Shown: positions 50,898-60,022, counted from the first letter of the stretch. The stretch is 64,000 nucleotides of DNA from Bacillota bacterium (GCA_023435895.1 JAEZLH010000017.1:434001-498000), one strand, 5' to 3'. Notes: generated from the sequence alone by a model not told the origin. Numbers and translations: made by a program.

Positions 50898-52034
50898 TTG
50901 ACACCAATCGTTAAAATAAAACCACTTTCGTCGTTGACATATTTTTTAAATAATAAGCGTCGAACCATTTCACTGGCAATTGCCATAGCAGTAAGTGTAC
51001 TGACAGCGCTCCTATTTCAAATCATGTTTTTTGCAGTGGAGGAATCAGCCAGATTATCGACAATCGGGCTGCATGAACAGACTTCGCTTCTCATCCGGCC
51101 AGAGGATGGTGATTTGAGCAAATCCTTATTAGATACGGTGAAAAACCAGGAATCAGTGGAACGCCTCATACCGATATCGGATGTCTATACCGACTATTAT
51201 CATTTTTTTGGAAATCTTATGGTTCCGATCTATTCCGTATCGGAGGGGGACTTAGAACCAGCCATGAAGGCGTTAGGTCTTTCACTGGTAGAGGGGCGTT
51301 TACCCGTGGTGGGGAAAGATGAGATTATACTTGATGAACTTACCATGAAGAATAAAAAGAAAAATCTCTTGGACTATGTTGGACATGAGATTAATGCTGA
51401 CGAGCGGCTACCTGGAAAATATCAAATTGTTGGGGTAGTCAGAGGAGATTGTTTAATCGGACTAAGCTCTATGAAAGACACAAAAGTATATGAGAAAGTG
51501 GTCAACCTCGTCATACCAAAACAAGGGAAAATCGATTCACTCAATCGATTCCTCGAGAGTATACCTGAAAATCAGGCAAGAGTTCAAAATCGAAACACAG
51601 AACTCAAATGGTATCTAGACAATAAAAATCTAACGTCAACGTCATATAATGTGATTGCTATAGTCATTTTATTCATAATGTGCTTTGCGGCAGCCAATGC
51701 CAGTTACGCACAGTATCAGGCAAGAACATCCGAGTTTGCCACACTTTCATCCATGGGCTATACAAGATTCTATATACTCAAGAAGGCAGCATATGAGCTT
51801 TTATTTATCAATTTAATCGGATTAATTCTTGGCTTGATTGCGATGGCTTTCTCGGCGTTATTATTAAAAGTAGTAATATTTGACCCGAATGGCTACCCCT
51901 TCTCATTCATGAAGCTAAATGATGCCCTAAGTGCCTTTGTTATTCCGTTATGCACGCTCATTGCAAGTCTGATTCCGGCGTGGTGGACATTATCTAAGAT
52001 TGATCAGATACAGAACATCGATAGGTTTGAATAG
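50898..52034 (+). CDS. ABC exporter permease, FtsX/MacB type (first subunit)
   Basis: The permease has 378 residues: one membrane segment near residue 25-48, a large outer domain (about 60-250) of the MacB-PCD kind, and three further membrane segments in the C-terminal third (NVIAIVILFIMCFAAANASY; AYELLFINLIGLILGLIAM; FVIPLCTLIASLIPAWW). The start is TTG at 50898 with GGTAGGAAAAGG upstream. It forms an exporter with the ATPase (52045) and the second permease (52715). Such systems expel antimicrobial peptides or act as mechanotransmitters. The substrate is unknown. Confidence 0.88.
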   Translation: MTPIVKIKPLSSLTYFLNNKRRTISLAIAIAVSVLTALLFQIMFFAVEESARLSTIGLHEQTSLLIRPEDGDLSKSLLDTVKNQESVERLIPISDVYTDYYHFFGNLMVPIYSVSEGDLEPAMKALGLSLVEGRLPVVGKDEIILDELTMKNKKKNLLDYVGHEINADERLPGKYQIVGVVRGDCLIGLSSMKDTKVYEKVVNLVIPKQGKIDSLNRFLESIPENQARVQNRNTELKWYLDNKNLTSTSYNVIAIVILFIMCFAAANASYAQYQARTSEFATLSSMGYTRFYILKKAAYELLFINLIGLILGLIAMAFSALLLKVVIFDPNGYPFSFMKLNDALSAFVIPLCTLIASLIPAWWTLSKIDQIQNIDRFE

Positions 52035-52044
52035 GAGAGTGGAC

Positions 52045-52713
52045 ATGTTTACATTAAAGGATATTACTTTGGTTTATGATTTGGGAAAAGAAGATGTGAC
52101 CTATGCCTTAAGGCAGATTAATATAGAAACCCCGCAAAATGGATTAATTGGAATTATTGGTCCTTCGGGAAGCGGAAAAAGCTCCCTCTTGTATATTATG
52201 GCGGGTCTTAAGGAACCGTCCTCAGGTTTGCTTCATTATAATGGGAAGTTGATGACAAATATGAAGATAGATGAAAAAGCGAAGCTACGAAGGACGGATT
52301 TTGGGTTTGTTTTTCAGAGAGGCTATCTGATCGAGTATTTATCGGTGCTTGATAATATTCTCGTACCATTAAATCTGAAAACACCTTTTCATGTGGAGAA
52401 AGCAAAAAGTATTATGGAGAAGCTTGGTATTGCAAGATTAATACATAAGAAACCTAGTCAGCTTTCAGGTGGGCAGAGGCAACGTGTTTCCATTGCCCGC
52501 GCACTCATGAATGATCCACAGGTTATCTTTGCCGATGAGCCGACTGCAGCACTTGATCATCAGTCTGCAGCTGAGGTGATGAAGGTACTATCCGAATATG
52601 CAAAGGAGAAACTGGTTATCGTTGTTACACATGATACCACCATCTTATCAGAGGCTGAAAGAATTATAAAGATATGGGATGGTAAGCTGTCTGAGGAGAG
52701 GAGAGAATATTAA
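52045..52713 (+). CDS. ABC exporter ATPase, MacB/LolD type
   Basis: The ATPase has 222 residues: Walker A GPSGSGKSS near residue 38, Q-loop FVFQRGYLIEYL, signature LSGGQRQRVSIARAL near residue 137, Walker B VIFADEPTAALD, and switch His VVTHD. The start is the ATG at 52045 with AGGAGAG upstream; the frame opens 15 codons earlier but overlaps the permease without a ribosome site. It powers the two FtsX-like permeases that flank it. Confidence 0.94.
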   Translation: MFTLKDITLVYDLGKEDVTYALRQINIETPQNGLIGIIGPSGSGKSSLLYIMAGLKEPSSGLLHYNGKLMTNMKIDEKAKLRRTDFGFVFQRGYLIEYLSVLDNILVPLNLKTPFHVEKAKSIMEKLGIARLIHKKPSQLSGGQRQRVSIARALMNDPQVIFADEPTAALDHQSAAEVMKVLSEYAKEKLVIVVTHDTTILSEAERIIKIWDGKLSEERREY

Positions 52714-52714
52714 C

Positions 52715-53809
52715 GTGAGACCTCTATCAACGTTTGTGTATTTTAAGAGATGTTTCTTCAAGGTGTTTCCAATGGTGGCTACGGTTAGCCTTTCTGTTGC
52801 AGCCCTTTACTTTATGGGGATGTTCGTGAGTCAGTTAAATGAAACGGTAAATGAGGCTAGTGTTTACGGTTATGAAAAGGCTTCCTTGATTGCTTCGGGG
52901 AAAAGTGGGTTCTCGGATAAGGATCTGGAGATAATGAAGCGTATCAGTAAAGATGTGGATGCTTATACAGTGATATTAGGTAGCGTGTCGCATAAAAGTA
53001 TACTCGGATCGACTTCGACGGATATAGTAATGAGTGATGAGGATGGCGCGGTGACTATTTTTAATCATATGGGGTTTCATCTTTTAGAAGGAAAACTTCC
53101 GGCCTCTCCAAATGAAATTGTCATTCATGAAAAGCTCAGCAAAGCATATGGAATTCAGGTCGGTGATAGGGTTGAGAAGGATAGAGAGAATTGGTATCTG
53201 GATGAGGATGTAATCATAACCGGAATCTACTCAGGTAAGGCTGTTATGGGGATCGGCATTACTCACACTGAGAATCTTGCAGAAGGGCAACCTTATTTAT
53301 CATATTATATCTGTGGCTCAGGAGATAAGCTCAATAAGATTAATCGTTATATCACAGAACAATTTGCAAATAAGTATCATGTTTATACGTATGAGGGGCA
53401 AAAGGAAAAGCAGAAGCAGTTCAACGTGCCGATGGATGCAATGAAGATGTTTTTAGGTGTAATTCTAGTTATTGCAATTGGTGTTTTTTTAACTAATATC
53501 ACCTCGGTTCAATATGCAAACCGCAGAAAGGAGCTTCAACTTCTCAACGCCATCGGTTATACAAGGAGGCAGTTGATTTACAAAGCCCTTCGGGAGATTG
53601 CTATGGCAGCTGTATCAGGATATATCTTTGGTTTGATAATTGCGGTTATTTTGGGGCTGGTTCTGAATGTTGTATTTTTTAATGACACAGGCACCGTTAT
53701 GCCTCTTTTTATTCCCGGAAGTATGTTGGTGGTGGGACTTGTGCCTATTGCTATCTTATTGTTTGGTATGCTGGTACCGATAAGGCATACACGGTTTCGT
53801 GATAACTAG
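52715..53809 (+). CDS. ABC exporter permease, FtsX/MacB type (second subunit)
   Basis: The permease has 364 residues and the same layout as the first: membrane segment near 17-40, outer domain, and C-terminal membrane segments (MKMFLGVILVIAIGVFLTN; LREIAMAAVSGYIFGLIIAVILG; SMLVVGLVPIAILLFGMLV). The two N-termini are similar (PLSTFVYFKRCFFK versus PLSSLTYFLNNKRR). The start is taken at GTG 52715, right after the ATPase stop and preceded by GAGGAGAGGAG; the in-frame ATG at 52679 would overlap the ATPase by 35 bp and is less likely. Two different permease halves suggest a heterodimeric exporter. Confidence 0.85.
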   Translation: MRPLSTFVYFKRCFFKVFPMVATVSLSVAALYFMGMFVSQLNETVNEASVYGYEKASLIASGKSGFSDKDLEIMKRISKDVDAYTVILGSVSHKSILGSTSTDIVMSDEDGAVTIFNHMGFHLLEGKLPASPNEIVIHEKLSKAYGIQVGDRVEKDRENWYLDEDVIITGIYSGKAVMGIGITHTENLAEGQPYLSYYICGSGDKLNKINRYITEQFANKYHVYTYEGQKEKQKQFNVPMDAMKMFLGVILVIAIGVFLTNITSVQYANRRKELQLLNAIGYTRRQLIYKALREIAMAAVSGYIFGLIIAVILGLVLNVVFFNDTGTVMPLFIPGSMLVVGLVPIAILLFGMLVPIRHTRFRDN

Positions 53810-53907
53810 ATTTGTTTGACTTGTTTAGAATTTAGTTCGTAATAGAAAATCTAATCAAGACACAGAATAAAAAGAAAATCCATCCTATTGGGTGGTTCTT
53901 CTTTTTA

Positions 53908-53931
53908 TTAAGCATGAGACGGGATTCGAAC
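53908..53931 (-). other. tRNA-Gly 3'-end fragment (att-like copy 1)
   Basis: The bases match the 3' end of the tRNA-Gly gene at 56180-56251 (T arm GACGGGATTCGAAC and part of the acceptor), but the sequence diverges after it (ACAAATCCCC). The segment before it also resembles the region downstream of the intact tRNA (terminator-like hairpin, then TTATTAAG). It is the outer end of the proposed integration scar. Confidence 0.75.
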
Positions 53932-54007
53932 AAATCCCCGCACACATAAATAGTGATAAATAGTTGGTTTGCCGCTTCTGTTATTTATCTGCGCACATTG
54001 TATTTGT

Positions 54008-54919
54008 TTAATAAGGCTTTTCAGTATCTCTGATTTCTTGTACTAGTTTAATGATGGTTTCCTTTTGAATTTCATAGCAATCTGGTAATTTATTAATAAA
54101 TTTATTGATTTCACTATAATAAGTTGATAAAGAGGAAGTTTCCTTTAAAATCTTAATTATTTCATTTAGAGTTAACTCTACATCACGTCCAATTTCTAAT
54201 TGGAATTCACCTTTTCTTACATAATAAATGATAGAATTAGCATTTACATGTCTCAGCATCCACAATTGTGCAATACAATCGCATATAATGATTTGTAATT
54301 CAATATATTTGGTATTTATACTTTTTGTTAATGTGTCATATTTTCTGTTTTGTTCTGAATAATTAGTACTTATATTAGTTTTTAATGTTTCTACTACTGA
54401 ATTAATTTTTGAATCTAAATTATCTGAAAATAGCTTAATCTGTGCATCTTGTTTCTGTTCAAAGACTAAAAAATCATTTTCAAACTTTTGGCCACTTCTT
54501 TGTATGTAATCATCTATTTTTGTTTGAATTATTTTATACATGTCACCTTTTATTTGCTCTACGGTGGTATTCATATTATTGGTAATACTTTCTATATCTT
54601 TCTTATTAACTCGAAAGTTAAAAAAGACATTGGTACCAATTATGCCCAATATAACAGTAGCTAAAGCACCTAATGCCCAATAAACAGTTTCAATAATTTT
54701 ACTATTTGAATCTTTTTGGTTTTCATACATCAATTTATATGCTTCAGTTTGTGATATATTATTTTGTAGAGTACCAGTATTAGTATTTTGCATACTTGTA
54801 ATATTATGTTCTATATTGTTTACCTTATAAAAACAAATAAAAAGTGCAACACAATTTACTATTGTAATAAATATTAATAAAATTAGAATGATTTTGTATA
54901 CTTTTTTTGTTTTTTTCAT
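54008..54919 (-). CDS. AT-rich membrane protein with coiled coil, in the integration scar
   Basis: The protein has 303 residues and I do not recognise the family. Two membrane segments are seen (about residues 9-30, VYKIILILLIFITIVNCVAL, and about 83-105, ALGALATVILGIIGTNVFF), then a long helical region (about 110-235) with coiled-coil character (IESITNNMNTTVEQIKGDMYKII, FVFEQKQDAQIKLFSDNLDSKI). The gene is much richer in A and T than its neighbours, which suggests acquired DNA. It lies between two copies of the tRNA-Gly 3' end, beside an integrase remnant, so it is probably cargo of an integrative element; an accessory or defence function is possible but not shown. Confidence 0.7.
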   Translation of the reverse strand: MKKTKKVYKIILILLIFITIVNCVALFICFYKVNNIEHNITSMQNTNTGTLQNNISQTEAYKLMYENQKDSNSKIIETVYWALGALATVILGIIGTNVFFNFRVNKKDIESITNNMNTTVEQIKGDMYKIIQTKIDDYIQRSGQKFENDFLVFEQKQDAQIKLFSDNLDSKINSVVETLKTNISTNYSEQNRKYDTLTKSINTKYIELQIIICDCIAQLWMLRHVNANSIIYYVRKGEFQLEIGRDVELTLNEIIKILKETSSLSTYYSEINKFINKLPDCYEIQKETIIKLVQEIRDTEKPY

Positions 54920-55134
54920 TTGAATTTCTCCTTTTACACTGTTATTCCTTTTATAATTATAATATATTATTTAACAAATTTCTATTGTAAATGTAATATT
55001 ATGTAATGTTTATGTAATGTTGATATGTAACAATTTGCTCCCTAATTGTCAGTATAAACAGTTATTGTTTTTTTTTATCATGTTTTAATATTATTCAAAT
55101 TATAAAAGACGAAAGGAGAGATAAACAAATTGAG

Positions 55135-55897
55135 TTATGTTAGTTTTTGGAAAAACAGAATGAGTTTAAGGATAGAGAAACATCCTTGTACTTAAAACAA
55201 TCTCAAAAGGAGCTTTTACCATGCGACTTTGTCTAAGAAGCATGGTAGAGATGAAGGTAAACCTTCAAAAAAGAACCCTTTGTTATATTTCTTTCCGGAC
55301 ATGAAAGTGTTCCTTGGCAGCAATCGTCCATAAAATCTTATGTGGTATTTTAACAGTTTAAGCTAGGGCTAAGAATTGGAGAAGCGGTAGCCCTAAATTG
55401 GATATTGATTGGAATACCCGGGAAATACATATCCACGGGACGGAAGACCGTAATGATGAGAACGGAAAATAGAAAGGGACTATTTTCGAATACACTAAGA
55501 AGAAAAGCCTCGCCGGGGACAGGTATCTTCCACTAAGTGAGTATGAAGTAAGCCTGTTTCAGACTGTAAAGGGGATCAATGAAGAGCCAAGGTATTCGGA
55601 TAGTGATTTCATCTCCTGTGATGAAGAGGGAAGAACCAAGATTCGTGAGATTGATAACTGAATCCGGGCACAGTGTACTTGTGCAGGAATCCCGGTAAAT
55701 CTGCTCATGTTATCCGTAGGACGATTGCATCTGAGGTGGATAGAAGAGGTGTACCTATTAAAGTTATTCGCTGGTATTTTGAACATTGCGATATTGCCAC
55801 TATTCAGGTCTACATACTGAACAACCAAGGTAAACAAGAAACAACGAAAACTATAGTAAATGCACTATCAAACATGAATGGACTTGACTTGATGTAA
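55135..55897 (+). pseudogene. Tyrosine recombinase (integrase) pseudogene
   Basis: Translated frames give a decayed phage-type integrase. An N-terminal part (EKQNEFKDREISLYLKQSQ) is seen at about 55150-55230. A middle part from about 55360 (LRIGEAVALNWIDIDWNTREIHI) has the catalytic Arg region. A C-terminal part (HVIRRTIASEVDRRGVPIKV, then FEHCD and QVYI) carries the H-x2-R, second His and Tyr of the active site, from 55700 to 55897. Several in-frame stops (for example near 55470 and 55660) break it. It marks the element that integrated in tRNA-Gly. It is not expected to be active. Confidence 0.8.
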
Positions 55898-55969
55898 TCA
55901 TGAGTACTCAATTCTTCTCAAAAGAAAATCCCCAGAAGTCTTGAGTTTCAAGATCACTGAGGAAATTAA

Positions 55970-55998
55970 TTAAGCGCAAGACGGGATTCGAACCCGCG
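55970..55998 (-). other. tRNA-Gly 3'-end fragment (att-like copy 2)
   Basis: This stretch matches the tRNA-Gly 3' end at 56177-56205 at 28 of 29 bases (G to A in the acceptor part) and covers the T arm and acceptor. The rest of a tRNA is missing, so it is a duplicated 3' end of the kind left by integrases that insert in tRNA genes. It lies 73 bp after the integrase pseudogene. Confidence 0.82.
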
Positions 55999-56120
55999 CC
56001 TCCTCGCAGTGTCATTGCTATGTAAAATACACTCCGCAAAGCCACGGGAAGAACAAGTATCTCGGCGTTAGAGCCTCCATTCTAGTTCTTCCAAGTTTTA
56101 CTCTGTGAAGGTTCGAATCT
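55999..56120. other. Segment with possible second decayed tRNA-like pieces
   Basis: Between copy 2 and the intact tRNA-Gly, a forward segment near 56110 (AAGGTTCGAATCTGG) looks like a T arm on the + strand, and CCTCCTCGCAG lies next to the copy 2 T arm. Neither folds into a full tRNA. These may be scrambled ends of the integrated element. Low certainty. Confidence 0.35.
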
Positions 56121-56179
56121 GGTCAAGACATAGAAAAAGAAAAGAACCTATGCTTCGCATAAGTTCCTTTCTTTATTAA

Positions 56180-56251
56180 GCGCGAGACGGGATTCGAACC
56201 CGCGACCCTCGCCTTGGCAAGGCGATACTCCACCACTGAGCCACTCGCGCG
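56180..56251 (-). tRNA. tRNA-Gly (anticodon GCC)
   Basis: On the - strand the sequence folds into a cloverleaf: acceptor GCGCGAG/CTCGCGC, D arm with GGCTCAGTGGTGGAGT, anticodon loop CTTGCCAAGG with anticodon GCC, and T arm CGGGTTCGAATCCCG. The discriminator base is U and the 3' CCA is not encoded. A terminator-like hairpin follows at about 56135-56180 (ACTTATGCGAAGCATAGGTT). It is the intact copy at the integration locus. Confidence 0.96.
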
Positions 56252-56768
56252 CATTTGTTTGTAATTGTCTTGCGCAAGAGATAGGATATAATAAAATGAG
56301 AGGTTTGTCAATACTAAATTGATAATTTTTTTATTTGTATATGCGATATATAATATATCGACTATATTCGCAACCATATAAATCCACTAATAAACATTTG
56401 GTGTGAAAGAATAACAAGAATAAACATTTTCTGTTCTGTGAGTATATTAACCTGACTATATACTGATTATATTAGCCCAGAATATAGCCACTGAGATATT
56501 AACAAGCTGATATTAACAAAACCCCATAAATATACTTTGAGCTAGCCGGCTTTATATACTATAATTGATATGAATATCTTATTGAATTATCGTAAAAATA
56601 CGAGGATTTGGATTCGTTCCGTTCTGATTCGTCATTTTCAACAAACAAGACCACCTACAGCACATTTATACATATACATATTACAATATTCCATTTCAAA
56701 TGGGGATGGCTAATGCTAAGATAAAGACAGTTCAGAACTGAACACAAATAAAGAGGAGGAAGCATTAA
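56252..56768. other. 517-bp intergenic stretch upstream of the alpha-galactoside operon
   Basis: AT-rich DNA between tRNA-Gly and the binding-protein gene. It must hold the promoter for the + strand ABC operon and the tRNA promoter (on the - strand near its start). I see no repeat array or small gene with a ribosome site. AGAGGAGG lies just before the ATG at 56769. Confidence 0.4.
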
Positions 56769-58079
56769 ATGAAGAAAAAAATTGTTAGTATTTTAATGAC
56801 ATTAGTATTGGCAGCAACGCTTATGGCAGGATGTAGCAAGAACAATGAACCAGCTAATACTCAAACAACTCCAACCAAAGGACCCGAGGCAACCGCAACT
56901 ACAAAGCCTACTAAAGGTGTAACGATTACATATGGTCTGTGGGATACCAATCAGGCTAAGTTACTTCAGACAGTTGCTGATGATTTTGAAAAGGAAACAG
57001 GAATTCATGTAGAACTTCAAGTAAATGGATGGGCTGATTACTGGACAGCATTAGAGGCAGCAGCAACAGGCGGTTCCTTACCTGATACATTCTGGATGCA
57101 CTCCAACAACTTCTATTACTATGGTTCCAATGATCAGTTAATGGATCTTACTGATTTAATCAAAAATAGTGATATTGATTTAAAGAATTATCCGGAAGGT
57201 CTTGGCCAGATCTATAATATAGATGGCAAGCAATACGCTATCCCGAAGGATTATGATACCATCGGTTTATGGTATAACAAGACAATGTTTGATAAAGCAG
57301 GCGTTGCTTATCCCAATGACAGCTGGACTTGGAATGACTTAAAAGAAGCTGCAAAGAAATTAACAACAAAAGATGGTAAGCAATATGGTTTCTTAGCACC
57401 TCTTCATAGCCAGGAAGGTTACTATAACTTTATTTATCAAAATGGTGGCACCGTATTAACTGCTGATAAAAAATCAGGTTTTGATCAGCCTAAGACCATT
57501 GATGCTATGAAATACTATTTTGATTTTGTAAGAGAAGGTCTTTCTCCTGCAATCACAAATGATCCTGAAAGAGCAGAAGCATTCCAGAATGGTTTAGTAG
57601 CTATGGCAATGTTTGGTTCTTGGAACTTATCCGGTTTTGCTGCAAATGAATACATCGCTAAAAACTGTGATGTTGCAGTTCTTCCGAAGTCAAATGACGG
57701 TGGTCAGGCTACGATCTTTAATGGTCTTGGTAACTGTATCGCTAAAAACACAAAGCATCCTGAGGAATCCTGGAAATGGATTCAGTATTTAAGCAATGAA
57801 GCAGGACAGAAGAAACAGGCTCAGCTTGGTGTAGCAATTTCTGCATTCAATGGAACAGCTGATGAATGGACCAAAGCATTCCCTCAGTTCAATGTTAAAT
57901 CCTATATGGATATGATCAGCTATGCACAGATCAGACCTTATACAAACCAGACTAGCGCTTGGGAAGATAAGCAGTATGAGTTATTAACAGATGTTTATAC
58001 AAAGGGCGGAGATGTTGAAGCTGCTTGTAAGAATGTAGCAAAGATGATGAATGATGCAATTGCACAGGAAAGCAAATAA
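56769..58079 (+). CDS. ABC sugar importer, substrate-binding lipoprotein (alpha-galactoside type)
   Basis: The protein has 436 residues: a signal peptide ending in the lipobox LMAGCS (Cys near 22), a Thr/Pro-rich spacer, and a family-1 solute-binding fold (ITYGLWDTNQAKLLQTVADDFEKETGIHVELQVNGWADYWTALEAAATGG). It captures an oligosaccharide on the cell surface for the two permeases that follow. The GH36 alpha-galactosidase at the end of the operon suggests raffinose, stachyose or galactomannan fragments. A hairpin at 58122-58153 follows it. AGAGGAGG precedes the ATG. The ligand is inference. Confidence 0.93.
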   Translation: MKKKIVSILMTLVLAATLMAGCSKNNEPANTQTTPTKGPEATATTKPTKGVTITYGLWDTNQAKLLQTVADDFEKETGIHVELQVNGWADYWTALEAAATGGSLPDTFWMHSNNFYYYGSNDQLMDLTDLIKNSDIDLKNYPEGLGQIYNIDGKQYAIPKDYDTIGLWYNKTMFDKAGVAYPNDSWTWNDLKEAAKKLTTKDGKQYGFLAPLHSQEGYYNFIYQNGGTVLTADKKSGFDQPKTIDAMKYYFDFVREGLSPAITNDPERAEAFQNGLVAMAMFGSWNLSGFAANEYIAKNCDVAVLPKSNDGGQATIFNGLGNCIAKNTKHPEESWKWIQYLSNEAGQKKQAQLGVAISAFNGTADEWTKAFPQFNVKSYMDMISYAQIRPYTNQTSAWEDKQYELLTDVYTKGGDVEAACKNVAKMMNDAIAQESK

Positions 58080-58121
58080 AGCAGGTGTGAGTTTGCAATA
58101 ACCCCCATTGATAATGAAAAG

Positions 58122-58153
58122 TTACGGCAACCACTTTGGTTGCCGCAATTTTT
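58122..58153 (+). terminator. Intra-operon terminator-like hairpin after the binding-protein gene
   Basis: CGGCAACC (58125-58132) pairs with GGTTGCCG (58138-58145) around a 5-base loop, then CAATTTTT. It separates the binding protein from the permeases and should give more binding protein, like the hairpin at 17790-17827 in the other ABC operon. Confidence 0.8.
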
Positions 58154-58226
58154 CATATAACATGCAACAAATTATGTAGGGCTATTTATAGTTGTGATAT
58201 AAATACAGGAAAGTTCAAGGAGGTAG

Positions 58227-59156
58227 ATGAAATTGAAAGAAAGTAAGTATATCACCGGGAAAAGAAAAATACCAAAGAACGTTTTAAATGAGTGGAAATG
58301 GGCGTATATCATGGTAGCCCCTACTATGATAGGATTGTTTATTTTGAATATCATACCAATTTTTCAAACGATATATTTGAGTTTTTTTAAGAGCGGTGCG
58401 TTTGGTAAAGGGAATATCTTTATAGGATTTGAAAACTATAAGAAAATGTTTGCAGATGTTCAGACCTGGTGTGCAGTACGAAATACGTTGGTTTATACTT
58501 GCTTGGTAGTGCCAATGACCATGATAATTGCGTTAATCATTGCTGTTGTACTGAACAAGAAGATAAAGGGTAAAGGTCTTTACCGAACCATATATTTTAT
58601 ACCGATGATAGCGGCTCCCGCTGCAGTAACCATGGTATGGAGATGGCTTTATAATTATAATTTTGGTTTCATTAATCATATTTTAGAAAATCTAGGGCTT
58701 GATAAAGTTAAATGGACGGAAAACCCTAGCATAGCTTTATATTCCATCGTGTTGATCGGTATATGGAGTACGATAGGATATAGCATGGTAATTTTATTAG
58801 CAGGTTTGCAAGAAATACCGAATGATTTCTATGAAGCAAGTAATATTGATGGAGCAACCTCCATAAAGCAATTCTTTAGTATTACACTTCCTCTTGTTTC
58901 ACCAACACTTTTCTTTGTAGCGGTTACCAGTATAATCACTGCAATGCAGGTATTTGATGTTATTTACATGATGGTTGATGTGGCTAATCCGGCCTACAAT
59001 AATACGGTTTCACTTGTATATTTATTCTATAACAACTCCTTTAAATATACAAACAAAGGTTATGGTTCCGCTATCGTTGTATTGCTGCTTGCAATTATTA
59101 TGCTTATTACAGTAATACAAATGAGAGCTCAAAAGAAGTGGGTTAAATATATGTAG
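58227..59156 (+). CDS. ABC sugar importer, permease (MalF type)
   Basis: The permease has 309 residues with six predicted membrane segments (first about 28-50) and the EAA loop FYEASNIDGATSIKQFFSITLPLV near residue 208. AAGGAGG lies immediately upstream (3-base spacing from the ATG at 58227); a TTG at 58233 with better spacing is possible. It pairs with the permease at 59192. Confidence 0.92.
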   Translation: MKLKESKYITGKRKIPKNVLNEWKWAYIMVAPTMIGLFILNIIPIFQTIYLSFFKSGAFGKGNIFIGFENYKKMFADVQTWCAVRNTLVYTCLVVPMTMIIALIIAVVLNKKIKGKGLYRTIYFIPMIAAPAAVTMVWRWLYNYNFGFINHILENLGLDKVKWTENPSIALYSIVLIGIWSTIGYSMVILLAGLQEIPNDFYEASNIDGATSIKQFFSITLPLVSPTLFFVAVTSIITAMQVFDVIYMMVDVANPAYNNTVSLVYLFYNNSFKYTNKGYGSAIVVLLLAIIMLITVIQMRAQKKWVKYM

Positions 59157-59191
59157 TAAATAGCCATAATATAGGCGGAATGGAGCTGAAT

Positions 59192-60022
59192 ATGAAAAAA
59201 AAGAAAATTCTTTCACATACATTGATACATATTGCTTTGATTCTTGGAGCTGTGATTATGGTATTCCCATTTGTTTGGATGGTATTAACCTCATTAAAAA
59301 CAGTTACCGAATCAACTTCAATGAATCCTTATGTATACCTTCCTAAAATACCACAGTGGAAAAATTTCTCGATTGTCTGGGAAGGAAATAATTTCATTCG
59401 ATTGTATTTTAATACAATATCAATGATTGCTTTACGTGTTCTATGTGCAGTTTTATTTTCTGCAATGGCGGCATATGCCTTTGCCAGATTAAGATTTCCG
59501 GGCAGAGATTTTTTGTTTGGTATGGTTTTGTTCCAAATGATGATACCGGTGCAGATATTTATTATTCCACAATATCTGATGGTGGACTTCTTAAATATGA
59601 GAAATACAATCTTTGCTTTAGTATTTCCAGGTCTTGTAAGTGCATTCGGTACGTTCCTCCTAAGGCAGTTTTTTATGGGGTTGCCTAAGGAATTAGAGGA
59701 ATCTGCTAGGCTTGATGGTTGTAATATATGGAAGACCTTCTGGAAGGTCATGTTGCCCTTAACGAAGTCCGGTTTGGTGGCATTGGCAATCTTCACAGCG
59801 CTATTTGCATTCAAGGATTTAATGTGGCCGTTAATTGTTAATAATCAAACGGATTCTGCTACGCTGTCTTCCGCATTATCAAAAATCCAAAGTGCATATT
59901 CTGTCAAGTATCCGGAATTAATGGCGGCATCTGTATTAGCAATATGGCCGATGATGCTAATTTATGTTATTTTCCAAAGGCAATTTATTGAAGGTATTGC
60001 TACTAGTGGTGGGAAATTATAG
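59192..60022 (+). CDS. ABC sugar importer, permease (MalG type)
   Basis: The permease has 276 residues with six predicted membrane segments and the EAA loop LEESARLDGCNIWKTFWKVMLPL near residue 172. The ATG at 59192 has TGGAG upstream; the in-frame ATG at 59180 overlaps that site. It is followed 40 bp later by the alpha-galactosidase, so the two are probably co-transcribed. No ATPase gene lies in the operon; a shared MsmK-type ATPase elsewhere is expected. Confidence 0.92.
   Translation: MKKKKILSHTLIHIALILGAVIMVFPFVWMVLTSLKTVTESTSMNPYVYLPKIPQWKNFSIVWEGNNFIRLYFNTISMIALRVLCAVLFSAMAAYAFARLRFPGRDFLFGMVLFQMMIPVQIFIIPQYLMVDFLNMRNTIFALVFPGLVSAFGTFLLRQFFMGLPKELEESARLDGCNIWKTFWKVMLPLTKSGLVALAIFTALFAFKDLMWPLIVNNQTDSATLSSALSKIQSAYSVKYPELMAASVLAIWPMMLIYVIFQRQFIEGIATSGGKL

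Noticed and set aside
53908..53931. A second tRNA-Gly gene
   Set aside because: Only the T arm and part of the acceptor are present; no anticodon or D arm follows.
55673..55897. Intact integrase gene of 74 residues
   Set aside because: It is only the C-terminal fragment of a recombinase; upstream frames are broken by several stops, so it is listed as a pseudogene.
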